A stretch of DNA of 64,000 bases from positions 163,968 to 227,967 of the forward strand of contig NZ_LAKD02000032.1 of the NCBI RefSeq assembly GCF_000968685.2. The letters run 5' to 3'. Shown here in pieces: positions 1-8,552 of the stretch; position 1 is the first letter of the stretch; every line of letters starts with the position of its first letter. The notes under the pieces were generated by a model. It made no database searches. It saw only the letters and a program-made list of their open reading frames with translations, and was not told where the DNA came from. This DNA is from Streptomyces antioxidans. GTDB lineage: Bacteria > Actinomycetota > Actinomycetes > Streptomycetales > Streptomycetaceae. Made by a program: the position numbers and the translations under genes.

Positions 1-1
1 G

Positions 2-373
2 CTGCTGCGGTATCTGCACATCACCCACAGCGGGCGGCGCCGGGTGGCGGTGGAGGACATCGAGATCGGCGGGGAGGTCATCCGTGCGGGCGAGGGGCTG
101 ATCCTGGCCAATGACATCGCCAACCGGGACCCGGGGATGTTCGCCGAGCCCGACCGGCTTGACCTCCGGCGGGACGCCCGCCGCCATGTGGCCTTCGGCT
201 TCGGGGTGCACCAGTGCCTGGGCCAGCCGCTGGCCCGGATGGAGCTCCAGGTCGTCTACGGCACCCTCTACCGCCGCATCCCCACGCTGCGGCCCGCCGT
301 CGGGCTGGAGAGCATCCCGTTCAAACACGACGGATCCGTCTACGGCGTCTACGAACTGCCGGTGACCTGGTGA
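2..373 (+). CDS. cytochrome P450, C-terminal part (5' end outside window)
   Basis: The reading frame is open from the left edge and ends in TGA. It holds the last third of a bacterial class I P450. The heme-ligand loop FGFGVHQCLGQPLARMEL fits the FxxGxxxCxG consensus with the proximal cysteine, and is preceded by the usual meander with a DxxRxDARRH segment. Bacterial P450s are about 400 residues, so most of the protein, including the I helix and ExxR, lies upstream of the window. It would be a soluble heme monooxygenase fed by ferredoxin and reductase; the substrate cannot be inferred. A strong hairpin follows the stop, so it probably ends its transcript. The following genes are redox enzymes, which suggests a biosynthetic cluster edge. 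Confidence 0.93.
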   Translation: MLRYLHITHSGRRRVAVEDIEIGGEVIRAGEGLILANDIANRDPGMFAEPDRLDLRRDARRHVAFGFGVHQCLGQPLARMELQVVYGTLYRRIPTLRPAVGLESIPFKHDGSVYGVYELPVTW

Positions 374-387
374 TGAGGGGGTAGGTG

Positions 388-423
388 CGCGGGCGGAGGC
401 GGGCCAGGCCGCCTCCGCCCGCG
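388..423 (+). terminator. intrinsic terminator hairpin after the P450 gene
   Basis: A perfect 15-bp inverted repeat (arms 388-402 and 409-423) closes a 6-nt loop 14 bases after the P450 stop codon. There is no T tract, as is common for Streptomyces terminators. It separates the P450 transcript from the AT-richer promoter region of the next gene. Confidence 0.75.
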
Positions 424-446
424 ATCCCACTGGCCTGTTTTCGATG

Positions 447-476
447 TTGCTGAAGTTGAACAGAGCTCAATAGAGT
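447..476 (+). promoter_or_regulatory. candidate promoter for the FAD oxidoreductase operon
   Basis: Within an unusually AT-rich patch, TTGCTG (447-452) and TAGAGT (471-476) are spaced by 18 bp, compatible with a sigma-70-type promoter. A short dyad TTGA-N7-TCAA (456-470) lies in the spacer and could be an operator. The next gene starts about 70 bases downstream. This is a by-eye assignment only. Confidence 0.35.
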
Positions 477-545
477 GGTTGTTGAGTTTTAAAGGAAATT
501 GTCCACGGCTTTCCCATGGCATCACGCTCCTGGAAGGAAGGCACT

Positions 546-2150
546 GTGCACAAGGAACCCCTCCACTCTTCCCAGGTCCTCGACTACCTCGTGATCGGCG
601 CCGGCCCCGCCGGCCTCCAGCTCGGACACCAGTTGGCCACGGCGGGCCACCGCTATCGAATCCTGGAAGCAGGGAGCACACCGGGCACCTTCTTCCGCAC
701 CTTCCCCCGCCACCGCCAGCTGATCTCCAGCAACAAGGTGCACACCGGCATCGACGACCCCGAGTTCAACCTCCGTATGGACTGGAACTCCCTGCTGTCC
801 CCGGATCCCGAGCTGCTCTTCACCCGTTACAGCAAACGCTATTTCCCGGCCGCCGACGATCTCGTGCGCTATCTGGCCGACTTCGCCGAGGCGTTCGGCC
901 TCGAGATCGCCTATGACACCCGGGCGGAACGGATCCGCCGCGGCGACGAGGGCTTCATCGTCACCGATCAGCACGGCACCGACCACCGCGCCCGGCGGCT
1001 GGTGATGGCCACCGGAGTGAGCCGCCCCCATGTCCCCGATGTGCCGGGCATCGAGACCGCCGAGAACTACACCGCCGTCTCGGTGGACCCCGACGACTTC
1101 ACCGACCAGCGGGTGCTGATCCTCGGCAAGGGCAACTCCGCGCTGGAGACCGCCGACAACCTCATCGAGACGGCCGCCGTCATCCACGTGGCCGGACCGC
1201 ACAGTCTGCGGCTGGCGTGGAAGACCCACTACGTCGGCCATCTGCGCGCCGTCAACAACAACTTCCTCGACACCTACCAGCTCAAGTCGCAGAACGCCAT
1301 CCTCGACGGCAATGTGCTCTCGATCGAGAAGGAGCCGGGCGACGGCGGCGGGTACCGCGTGCGGTTCAGCTTCTCCCGGGCGGACGAGGTCGTGAAGGAG
1401 CTGCGCTACGACCGGATCATCGTGTGCACCGGCTTCCGCTTCGACGCCTCGCCGTTCGACGCCGAGTGCCGCCCCGACCTCGTCATCAACGACCGCTTCG
1501 CCGCCCTCACCCCGGCCTACGAATCGGTCAACGTGCCCGGGCTGTACTTCGCCGGCACCCTCACCCAGCAACGCGACTTCAAGCACTCCACCAATGGCTT
1601 CATCCATGGATTCCGTTACGGCGTACGGGCGTTGGGCCGGATCCTCGACGAGCGCCACCACGGCCGGCCCTGGCCGCACCAGCCGCTGGCCGCCGAGCCG
1701 TCCGCGCTGGCGGACGCCGTGGTGGCGCGGGTCAACCGCAGTTCCGCGCTGTGGCAGCAGTTCGGTGTGATCGGCGATCTGCTGGTCACGGAGGGCGGCG
1801 GCCAGAGCCGCTACCACGAGGAGGTGCCGGTCGCCTACGCCCATGAGTCCCCCCTGACGGCGGGCGCCGACTACTTCCTCGTCACCCTGGAGTACGGCCC
1901 CGACCACGACAAGGTCGACCCCTTCGACATCACGGTGCGCCGGGCGGCGCAGAACTCGGTCGGGGAGGCCTTCGACGCCGCCTATCTGCATCCGGTGATC
2001 CGCCACTTCCGGGGCGGTGAACTCCTCGGCACCCACCACATGGCCGAGAACCTGGAGAACGAGTGGAACCACCCGAAGGTCCACCACGCCCCGCTGGTCG
2101 AGTTCTTCGCGCATGAGCTGGACGCACAGCCCACCGGCGCGGGGCGGTGA
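546..2150 (+). CDS. FAD/NAD(P)-dependent oxidoreductase, FOXRED2-like flavin monooxygenase family
   Basis: The GTG start is chosen because GGAAGGAAG lies five bases upstream; an ATG 30 bases earlier has no such site. The N-terminus carries a dinucleotide-binding GxGxxG (VIGAGPAGLQLG, residues about 13-24), followed by an FFRTFPRHRQLISSNK segment resembling eukaryotic FOXRED2 and group B flavin monooxygenases. A second Rossmann fingerprint, LILGKGNSALETADN, binds NAD(P)H, and the segment from CTGFRFD to YFAGT is the FAD-closing motif. At 534 residues the protein has a C-terminal extension rich in His and Asp (HHMAENLENEWNHPKVHH). It probably oxygenates or dehydrogenates a small molecule. It is first in an apparent four-gene operon with the FMN oxidase, P450-like protein and antiporter. 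The exact reaction is unknown. Confidence 0.85.
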   Translation: MHKEPLHSSQVLDYLVIGAGPAGLQLGHQLATAGHRYRILEAGSTPGTFFRTFPRHRQLISSNKVHTGIDDPEFNLRMDWNSLLSPDPELLFTRYSKRYFPAADDLVRYLADFAEAFGLEIAYDTRAERIRRGDEGFIVTDQHGTDHRARRLVMATGVSRPHVPDVPGIETAENYTAVSVDPDDFTDQRVLILGKGNSALETADNLIETAAVIHVAGPHSLRLAWKTHYVGHLRAVNNNFLDTYQLKSQNAILDGNVLSIEKEPGDGGGYRVRFSFSRADEVVKELRYDRIIVCTGFRFDASPFDAECRPDLVINDRFAALTPAYESVNVPGLYFAGTLTQQRDFKHSTNGFIHGFRYGVRALGRILDERHHGRPWPHQPLAAEPSALADAVVARVNRSSALWQQFGVIGDLLVTEGGGQSRYHEEVPVAYAHESPLTAGADYFLVTLEYGPDHDKVDPFDITVRRAAQNSVGEAFDAAYLHPVIRHFRGGELLGTHHMAENLENEWNHPKVHHAPLVEFFAHELDAQPTGAGR

Positions 2151-2159
2151 CCCCGCCCC

Positions 2160-3278
2160 ATGCTGATGACCGTTAAGGACTTCGAAACCGCCGCCCGGAG
2201 GAGACTCGATCCCGTCCACGCCGACTTCATCGCCGGCGGGGCGGCGGACGAGATCACCGTACGGGCCAATGAAGAGGCGTTCCGGCGGCTGCGGCTGCTG
2301 CCCAGGGTGCTGCGCGGCAGCGCCGAGCGGTCGCTGGACATCACCGTGCTCGGCGGCCGGGCCAGGACACCGGTCCTGCTCTCGCCGACCGCCTTCCACA
2401 AACTCTGCGACGGGGAAGGGGAGTTGGCCACCGCACGCGCCGCCGCCGCGGCAGGCGCGATCATGATCGTGAGCATGGCGTCCACGGTGGCGGTGGAGGA
2501 CATCGCGGAGGCCATCCGGGGCTCCGGTGAGGACGGCGCCCCGGCGCCCCTGTGGTTCCAGCTCTACCTCCAGCCCGACCTGGACTTCACCCGGACCCTG
2601 GTACGGCGGGCCACCGACGCCGGGTGCGGCGCGCTGGTGGTCACCGTGGACTCCCCGGTGCGCGGCGCCCACGAGCGCGACCTGCGCAACGGCTTCCTGG
2701 ATCTGCCGGACGGACTGCGCTGCGCGCACATGGCCGAGCCGGGCGAGGGCGGCCGGGTGCGGCAGATCGCCATGTCGCCGGAGATCTCCTGGCAGCACAT
2801 CGACTGGCTCCGCGGCATCACCTCGCTGCCCATTCTGCTCAAGGGCGCCCTGCACCCCGAGGACGCCCTGCTGGCGGTGCGCCACGGGGTGGACGGGCTG
2901 CTGCTCTCCAACCACGGGGGCCGTCAGCTGGACACCGTGCCCGCCACGATCGAGCTGCTGCCCGAGATCCACGCGGCGGTCGCCGGCCGGATCCCGATCG
3001 TGCTGGACGGCGGGGTGCGGCGGGGCACCGATGTGGTCAAGGCGCTGGCGCTCGGCGCATCCGCCGTGGGCATCGGCCGCCCGGTGATGTGGGCCCTGGC
3101 CGAGGGCGGGGAGAAGGGGGTGCGGCGGCTGCTGGAGCTGCTGCGCGACGAGGTCGACCAGGCGCTGGCACTGTGCGGCGCCACCGGTGTCCGGGACCTC
3201 ACCCCGGACCTGGTGCGCGCCCCGGTCTGGCCGGACACCGCTGGGTATGCCGTCCGGCCCGGTGGGGCGGTCTCATGA
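2160..3278 (+). CDS. FMN-dependent alpha-hydroxy-acid oxidase/dehydrogenase
   Basis: This is a TIM-barrel flavoenzyme of the glycolate oxidase, mandelate dehydrogenase and hydroxymandelate oxidase family, 372 residues, the usual length. Family marks are the N-terminal DFIAGGAADE, the ligand loop near PTAFHKL, WFQLYLQPD, VTVDSPVRGAHERDLRNGF, the lysine in LPILLKG, the catalytic histidine signature LLSNHGGRQLD, and the phosphate site LDGGVRRGTDVVKALALGA. It oxidises an alpha-hydroxy acid to a keto acid. In glycopeptide clusters a relative makes 4-hydroxyphenylglyoxylate, but no other Hpg genes are visible here. A GGGGCGG/CCGCCCC hairpin (2141-2159) spans the previous stop and abuts the start, so translation may depend on coupling to the upstream gene. 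ATG at 2166 is an alternative start. Confidence 0.9.
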   Translation: MLMTVKDFETAARRRLDPVHADFIAGGAADEITVRANEEAFRRLRLLPRVLRGSAERSLDITVLGGRARTPVLLSPTAFHKLCDGEGELATARAAAAAGAIMIVSMASTVAVEDIAEAIRGSGEDGAPAPLWFQLYLQPDLDFTRTLVRRATDAGCGALVVTVDSPVRGAHERDLRNGFLDLPDGLRCAHMAEPGEGGRVRQIAMSPEISWQHIDWLRGITSLPILLKGALHPEDALLAVRHGVDGLLLSNHGGRQLDTVPATIELLPEIHAAVAGRIPIVLDGGVRRGTDVVKALALGASAVGIGRPVMWALAEGGEKGVRRLLELLRDEVDQALALCGATGVRDLTPDLVRAPVWPDTAGYAVRPGGAVS

Positions 3279-4726
3279 GCCGCGTCGGACGCCCGGCCGC
3301 CGCTGCGGCGGCCGTGGCGCTGACCGCCAGCCTGCCGTACTGGCTGCCCCGGACGGTGATCGCCCTGCGGGTGCGCCTCTTCGCCCGGGTCAACGGCGAG
3401 GAGGGCATCCCGGCGCCCGGCCGGGAGGTGCCCGTCGAGGAGTTCAAGCGGGTCTACGGGCATCCGGCCGCGAACGGCCGCAGCCGCGGCGCCGCCCTCT
3501 CCGACCTCTTCTGGTACTGGCTCTCCCCCGGCCCCGAGGTCCACCAGGAACATCTGGAACCCGGCCCCCGCTACGACGACGTGGCCAGGAGCACCCGGCA
3601 GATCCTCGCCGGGCTCTCCCGCGAGCGGTGGAGCGAACTGGTCGGCCGCTGCACCCGGCGGGTGCTCGATGAACTCGACGAGCGGACCGGCGGACACGGC
3701 ACCCGGGAGCACCGGGTGCGACTGCGCGATCTGATGATGCCGGTGTGGGCCGAGGTCTACTACGAGGTGGTCTTCCGCGAACCGTGTCCGCCCCACGTCC
3801 GCGACCTCATCGTCGCCAACGCCGAGGACGTGGTCAGCGCACTGAAGTGCACCAGCCTGCGCCATATGGACCGGCGGGACCGGCTCACCGCGTATCTGCG
3901 CGAACGGCTGGCGGGCGATCCCCCGCCGGTGCCGCTGCCGTCCCTGCTCACCGAGCGGGAGCGGGCGTACTACCTGCAGGGCACGTTCTTCAACACCGCA
4001 GTGGTGCAGACGTCGGAGGCGATGGCCCATCTGCTGCTGGCCCTCGCCACCCACCGGGGCGTCCAGGACCGTCTGCACTCCGGCGAGGAGGACGACGGCT
4101 ACCTGGACCGGGTCATCGACGAGACGCTGCAGCACTTCCCGCTGTTCGGCGTGGCCCACCGCATCACCACCGACGAGATCCCCCGGGCCGGAAGACCCGC
4201 GATACCGGCGGGCTCGGTCCTGCTGTTCAACTACCCCGAGTACCAGCGGTCGGGAGCCACCGGGCCGCCGCGGTTCGACCCCGGCCGCTGGCTGTCCGCG
4301 GACACCCGGCCCACCGCCTTCATCCCGTTCGGCGTGACCGCCAACCGGCCCTGCCCGGCCCGTGGTTTCGCCGTGCTGACCATGCGGGTGGCGGCCGAGG
4401 AGGTCCTGCGGCGCTTCCGGCTGGCGTCCACGGCCGAGCACACCCGGTCGCTGCCCAGCCGCGGCCCCTGTCTGCTGATCCCGCACACCCCCCGGCGGGC
4501 CCGGGTGGCCTGGCGACCGGCCGCCCGGGCGGCGAGGCTCGCGGGGATGCGGCTGGGCGACCGCTGGGAGGCGGTGCCGCGCAGCCTCACCCAGCTGGTG
4601 CTCGGCGGCTACATGGTGTGGGACGCCCGGCGCCAGGGGCTGTGCCGCGACTACTTCGCCACGGCGTCCGGTGACACCGCCTTACCCCGCCGTCGCCGGG
4701 AGCCGATGAGGGGGGCGGGACGATGA
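3275..4726 (+). CDS. cytochrome P450-like protein lacking the ExxR arginine
   Basis: The start overlaps the previous stop as ATGA and the end overlaps the next start the same way, so translation is coupled. The 483-residue protein opens with an Ala-rich hydrophobic segment, possibly a membrane anchor. The P450 fold is suggested by the helix around TAVVQTSEAMAHLLLAL, the K-helix region ETLQHFPLFGVAHR, a perf-like FDPGRW and the heme loop PFGVTANRPCPARGFA. In the K helix the invariant ExxR reads E283-T-L-Q286. The heme loop keeps a cysteine (C360) but has one extra residue and Ala for the usual Gly. An Arg-rich tail of about 80 residues follows. It may be an atypical P450 or a non-monooxygenase relative. 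Function in the cassette is unknown. Confidence 0.75.
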   Translation: MSRVGRPAAAAAAVALTASLPYWLPRTVIALRVRLFARVNGEEGIPAPGREVPVEEFKRVYGHPAANGRSRGAALSDLFWYWLSPGPEVHQEHLEPGPRYDDVARSTRQILAGLSRERWSELVGRCTRRVLDELDERTGGHGTREHRVRLRDLMMPVWAEVYYEVVFREPCPPHVRDLIVANAEDVVSALKCTSLRHMDRRDRLTAYLRERLAGDPPPVPLPSLLTERERAYYLQGTFFNTAVVQTSEAMAHLLLALATHRGVQDRLHSGEEDDGYLDRVIDETLQHFPLFGVAHRITTDEIPRAGRPAIPAGSVLLFNYPEYQRSGATGPPRFDPGRWLSADTRPTAFIPFGVTANRPCPARGFAVLTMRVAAEEVLRRFRLASTAEHTRSLPSRGPCLLIPHTPRRARVAWRPAARAARLAGMRLGDRWEAVPRSLTQLVLGGYMVWDARRQGLCRDYFATASGDTALPRRRREPMRGAGR

Positions 4727-6000
4727 CTCCCACGGAACTCGCCCCCGCCTTCTTCATCGCCGCCGTGGTCATCCTGCTGACCTGCCGTCTGGTGGTGCTG
4801 GTGATGGGCCGGTTCGGCCAGCCGCCGGTGGTCGCGGAGATGATCGCCGGCGTGGTGCTGGGCCCCTCGCTCTTCGGCCTGGTGGCGCCGGGCGCCTCTG
4901 ACGCGGTCTTCCCGGCGGAACTCATACCGGTGCTGTACGTGGCCGGGCAGATCGGTCTGGTCGCCCTGATGTTCCACGCGGGGTACGAATTCCGGGCCCA
5001 CGCCGGGCGCGGGCTGGCCGGAACCGCGGTGACCGTCTCCGCCGCCGGGGTGCTGGTGCCGCTGCTGCTGGGTGTGGGGCTGACCCTCGCCTCGCACGGC
5101 CACGTCCCCATCTTCGTCGACGGGGTCTCGGTCTGGGTGACGGCGGCCTTCGTCGGGGTCGCCCTCGCCGTCACCGCCTTCCCGATGCTGGCCCGCATCA
5201 TCACCGAACGGGGGCTGTCCGGGACCCGCTTCGGCTCGCTGTCCCTCGCCTCGGGGGCCACCGATGACGCGGTCGCCTGGCTCCTCCTCGCCGGAGTGCT
5301 GAGCGTGGCCTCGGAGAAACCTGGGCCGATCGTCAAGGCGCTGGGCGGTTCGCTGCTCTTCGTGGCCGTCCTGCTCCTGGTGGGGCGGCGGCTGCTGGCG
5401 TGGATCGTGACCAGGCCGGGGCTCAGCGACGAGTCCCGGCTGCTGTTCACGGTCGCGGTGCTGTTCTGCGGCGCCTGGTTCACCGACACCATCCAGTTGT
5501 ACGCCGTCTTCGGGGCGTTCTCCGTGGGGCTGGCCATGCCGCGCCACGAGGCGTCCGAGCGGGTGGTGCGGACCGTCCAGGGGCCGACCCAGGTCATCTT
5601 CGTGCCGATGTTCTTCACCTACTCCGGTCTGAACACCCGCTTCGACGTGTTCTCCGACCCGGCCGTGATGGCCTTCGGCGCGGGCTGTGTCGTGCTCGCC
5701 TCGGTCGGCAAGTTCGGCGGCTGCTGGGTGGCCGCGAAGCTCTGCGGGGAGCCCGGTCCGGTGGCCGTCCGGGTCGGCGCCCTGATGAACGCGCGCGGGC
5801 TGATGCAGCTCATCGCGCTCAACATCGGGCTGTCGGCCGGGATCGTCGGTGATGAGCTGTTCGCGGCGCTGGTCCTGGTGGCCCTGGTGACCACGGTGAT
5901 GACGGTCCCGGTGCTCAACTGGCTGGACCGCAGGGACGCCAGGTCCCGGGCGGCCGGGGAGCCGAGCGACACCGCGGCGGCGGTCCCGGCGGGGAGCTGA
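4723..6000 (+). CDS. CPA2-family cation:proton antiporter
   Basis: This is a polytopic membrane protein of 425 residues with about 12 hydrophobic segments. The start is ATGA-coupled to the P450-like gene. N-terminal GQPPVVAEMIAGVVLGPSLFG is the KefB/NapA-type signature, and SLASGATDDAVAWLLL contains the paired acidic residues (TDDAVAW) expected in the ion-binding core of the CPA2 group. It lacks a TrkA-N regulatory domain. It should exchange Na+ or K+ for protons at the cytoplasmic membrane. Co-transcription with three oxidoreductases suggests a role in self-protection or pH/ion balance during product formation, which is inference. Confidence 0.9.
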   Translation: MTPTELAPAFFIAAVVILLTCRLVVLVMGRFGQPPVVAEMIAGVVLGPSLFGLVAPGASDAVFPAELIPVLYVAGQIGLVALMFHAGYEFRAHAGRGLAGTAVTVSAAGVLVPLLLGVGLTLASHGHVPIFVDGVSVWVTAAFVGVALAVTAFPMLARIITERGLSGTRFGSLSLASGATDDAVAWLLLAGVLSVASEKPGPIVKALGGSLLFVAVLLLVGRRLLAWIVTRPGLSDESRLLFTVAVLFCGAWFTDTIQLYAVFGAFSVGLAMPRHEASERVVRTVQGPTQVIFVPMFFTYSGLNTRFDVFSDPAVMAFGAGCVVLASVGKFGGCWVAAKLCGEPGPVAVRVGALMNARGLMQLIALNIGLSAGIVGDELFAALVLVALVTTVMTVPVLNWLDRRDARSRAAGEPSDTAAAVPAGS

Positions 6001-6026
6001 GCGCCACCCACCGCACGGAAGCGGAC

Positions 6027-6062
6027 GGGTTCCCGGTGTGCCCGCGGGCACACCGGGAACCC
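6027..6062. terminator. bidirectional terminator: perfect 36-bp palindrome
   Basis: Two perfectly complementary 18-bp arms (6027-6044 and 6045-6062) meet with no spacer between convergent genes. As RNA this forms a very stable hairpin from either strand, so it can stop transcription of both the antiporter operon and the ligase gene. As DNA it could extrude a cruciform. Confidence 0.8.
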
Positions 6063-6086
6063 CTCAGCCCGGGCGACCCCACACCG

Positions 6087-7664
6087 TCACGCCGTCTCCA
6101 GCGGCCCGGCGACCCGCGACAGCAGCGCCCGCTTGTCCGGTTTCCCGCTCGCGGCGACCGGCACCTCGGTCACGACGGTGACGGTGGCGGGGACACTCGC
6201 CTCCCCCAGCTCCGCCGCGACGAACGCGCATACGGCGCCGAGGTCCGGTGCACGGCCCCCGGCCGGGACGACGAAGGCGTGGGCGGCCTCACCGGTGCGC
6301 TCGTCGGGCGCGCCCACCACATACGCCTGGTCGACATCGGGATGGGCCGCCAGCGCCCGTTCGATCGCCCCGGCGTAGTGCACGATCGCGTTGATGATGA
6401 CCACGTCCCTGGCGCGCCCGGTGAGCCGCAGAAAGCCGTGGCCGTCCAGGTGTCCGATATCGCGGGTGCGCACCCACCCCGCCCGCAGCACCTCCCGGGT
6501 CCGCTCCTCGTCCTTCCAGTAGCCTGCCATCGCCGAGTCGGTGCGCACCCAGATCTCGCCGGTGGTCCCGGTGGGCACCGGCCGCCCCTCGGGGTCGCGG
6601 ACGTCCATCTCCACCCCGGACCACGGCCGGCCCACCGAGTCGTACACCCGGTCCGGAAACTCGGCCATCTCATCCGGCGTGAGCAGGGCGAGCATGCCGG
6701 TCTCCGTCTGCCCGTAGCCCTGGTGGACCACCGGGCCGAGCAGCCGGGCCGCCTCCGCGAGCCGGTGCGGGGCGAGCGGGGACCCGGCCACCAGCAGCAC
6801 CCGGAGGCTGGAGGTGTCCACGCGGTCCGTGCGCAGCACGTCCAGCACGTGGTGCAGCCGGGGCACGGTCAGCAGACACGCGGTGATCCGGTGGCGCTCG
6901 AAGACCTGGGGGAAGACGAACGGCGGTTCGGGGATGACGGCGGTGCCGCCACCCATCAGGCAGACCCCGAGATGCTCGAAGATCACCGCACTGCTCAGGG
7001 TGCCGAAGAGCAGATACCGCTCGTAGCCCACCGCGAGCCGTGCGGTCCGCTCGGGCCAACAGGCGGGCTGCCAGGCCCAGTTGAGGGAGAGCGAACGGTA
7101 GCTGTGCGCACAGCCCTTGGGCTGTCCGGTGCTGCCGCTGGTCAGCGTCACCAGGGCGATGTCATCGGGACGGCCCTCGGCGGTCAGCTCACCGGTGGCC
7201 TTCGGGTGGGCGTCCAGGAGGTCCGGGCCCAGCCGCAGCACGGTCACCCCGCCCGCCGCGTCCAGCAGTTCGGGGGTGGCCCCGGTCTCGTCGGCCACCA
7301 GGACGTCGATTCCATCGGAGAGGACGTACACCAGCTGGGCCGGGGTCATGCCGGGGCGCAGCCCCGTCACCCGGCAGCCCAGCGCGTAGGCCGCCATCAG
7401 CAGCGCGAAACCCTCGGGCGTCACATCGGTGGCCACCGCCACCGAACGGCCCGGGCCGAGTCCGGCCACCCGCAGCCCGTCGGCACACCGGCCGATCAGC
7501 TCCAGCACCTCGCCGCGGGTGCGCACACGTGAGCGGTGTTCGAAGGCGGGCAGCTCCGGCCGCGTGCGGAAGTCGTCGATGAGGGCCTGCGGAAAGGGTG
7601 CCGTGCGGGGACCGGCGTCGTGGTGGGGGGATCTGTGGCCGGACGCTCGGGCGGATGTGTCCAT
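6087..7664 (-). CDS. class I adenylate-forming enzyme (acyl/aryl-CoA ligase or AMP-ligase)
   Basis: The 525-residue ANL-family enzyme starts at an ATG preceded by GGAG; the open frame extends upstream but looks non-coding. Core motifs in order are the A3 P-loop TLTSGSTGQPKG, A5 YGQTETG, A7/A8 TRDIGHLDGHGFLRLTGRARD, and A10 ASGKPDKRALL with the catalytic lysine. It activates a carboxylic acid with ATP to an acyl-AMP and then probably a CoA thioester. The N-terminal domain is typical of fatty-acid and aryl-acid CoA ligases. No carrier-protein domain is fused. It converges on the redox cassette and may feed or recycle an acyl intermediate, but it could be unrelated. Confidence 0.88.
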   Translation of the reverse strand: MDTSARASGHRSPHHDAGPRTAPFPQALIDDFRTRPELPAFEHRSRVRTRGEVLELIGRCADGLRVAGLGPGRSVAVATDVTPEGFALLMAAYALGCRVTGLRPGMTPAQLVYVLSDGIDVLVADETGATPELLDAAGGVTVLRLGPDLLDAHPKATGELTAEGRPDDIALVTLTSGSTGQPKGCAHSYRSLSLNWAWQPACWPERTARLAVGYERYLLFGTLSSAVIFEHLGVCLMGGGTAVIPEPPFVFPQVFERHRITACLLTVPRLHHVLDVLRTDRVDTSSLRVLLVAGSPLAPHRLAEAARLLGPVVHQGYGQTETGMLALLTPDEMAEFPDRVYDSVGRPWSGVEMDVRDPEGRPVPTGTTGEIWVRTDSAMAGYWKDEERTREVLRAGWVRTRDIGHLDGHGFLRLTGRARDVVIINAIVHYAGAIERALAAHPDVDQAYVVGAPDERTGEAAHAFVVPAGGRAPDLGAVCAFVAAELGEASVPATVTVVTEVPVAASGKPDKRALLSRVAGPLETA

Positions 7665-7851
7665 GTGCGTCTCCGTTCGGGGGTGGTGCCCAGTGGGACG
7701 TGTTGGATCACCCGACACGATACGGCGGCACGGACCGCCCGCGGCCACGGTTGCCATCATCGACGGCGCGCGACCCCCCGGCGGCACCGCGCCACCCGCG
7801 ACGGCGCCGCGCCACTCCCGCGGGGTACGCCACCCCCTCACCGTCACGCGG

Positions 7852-8457
7852 TCATTCGCCGCGCCAGATGTTGTCGTAGGCCGCCTCCTCGATGGCCCGC
7901 CGCTGCCGCTCGGCCTCCAGCTCCATCACGGCGTCGTTGACGGCGGCGAGCACGGTCACGGCCGCGTCGCCGACCGGGCCCGCAGCGTCTTCCGCGGGCT
8001 CCTCACGGATGCCGATGGCCGCCGCGAGGGTCGCGAGGACGGGCTCGTCCGAGGCCCAGCGGTCCATCGCGTGGCGGCGGGCGGGTGAGTCGACCGGCAC
8101 CGCCTGACCGGCGCGCAGCGGCAGCCAGCCGTGGCGCCGCCGGGTGAGCTGTCCCGCCTCCTCCAGGGCGTCCAGATAGGCGGAGGACAGACCGCGGCCC
8201 CGGCGCCACAGCCACTCGCCGACCGGCTCGTGGGGCGACTGGCCGACGAGCGACGCCGCGGCCTCGTCCAGCAGGCGGTCCCCGGTCGGCGGGCAGAGCC
8301 CCGGCACGATCCGCTCCTCCTCGATCGTGAGCGCCTCGATGCCGAGGAGGTCGATCAGCTCGGCTCCCGCGAGCGCGAGCGACAGGTCGCCCCGCTCCAG
8401 GGGTCGGATGGGCGCCACGTCGAGAGTGACGATCAGCAGGTCCCGCGGTGTGGTCAT
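7852..8457 (-). CDS. GPP34 (GOLPH3/VPS74)-family phosphoprotein
   Basis: The 201-residue protein begins at an ATG with GGAG six bases upstream. The N-terminus (RDLLIVTLDVA) and the pattern LALAGAELIDLLGIEALTIEEERIV, followed by DEAAASLVGQSP and LEEAGQLTRRRHGWLPLR, match the bacterial GPP34 domain. The domain is named for the eukaryotic Golgi PI4P-binding protein and has many copies in Streptomyces. The bacterial function is not established; a role at the membrane or in protein sorting is speculative. The C-terminal third is helical and acidic. It lies 188 bases before the ligase gene on the same strand. Confidence 0.82.
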   Translation of the reverse strand: MTTPRDLLIVTLDVAPIRPLERGDLSLALAGAELIDLLGIEALTIEEERIVPGLCPPTGDRLLDEAAASLVGQSPHEPVGEWLWRRGRGLSSAYLDALEEAGQLTRRRHGWLPLRAGQAVPVDSPARRHAMDRWASDEPVLATLAAAIGIREEPAEDAAGPVGDAAVTVLAAVNDAVMELEAERQRRAIEEAAYDNIWRGE

Positions 8458-8552
8458 CAAACGCTCCGCTCGCCGTTCCTCGCCAACGATACGTTCCGAA
8501 GCGTAAGGCCGTCCGCCGACGTGCCTGCCGGATACGCCGTGTCAGCGGTCGC

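Noticed and set aside
522..2972. 816-codon open frame on the minus strand opposite the flavoprotein and FMN oxidase
   Set aside because: It is the antisense shadow of two well-supported genes. The translation is Gly/Val/Gln/His-rich without motifs, as expected in high-GC DNA.
2160..3278. Assignment of the FMN oxidase as hydroxymandelate oxidase of glycopeptide biosynthesis
   Set aside because: No hydroxymandelate synthase, HpgT or NRPS genes are in the window, so only the family is claimed.
3199..3447. Minus-strand small frame near the P450-like start
   Set aside because: No ribosome site and Arg/Pro/Ser composition; shadow of the coding strand.
6036..6062. Identical peptide starts (MCPRAHREP) on both strands
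   Set aside because: They arise only from the perfect palindrome and do not represent genes.
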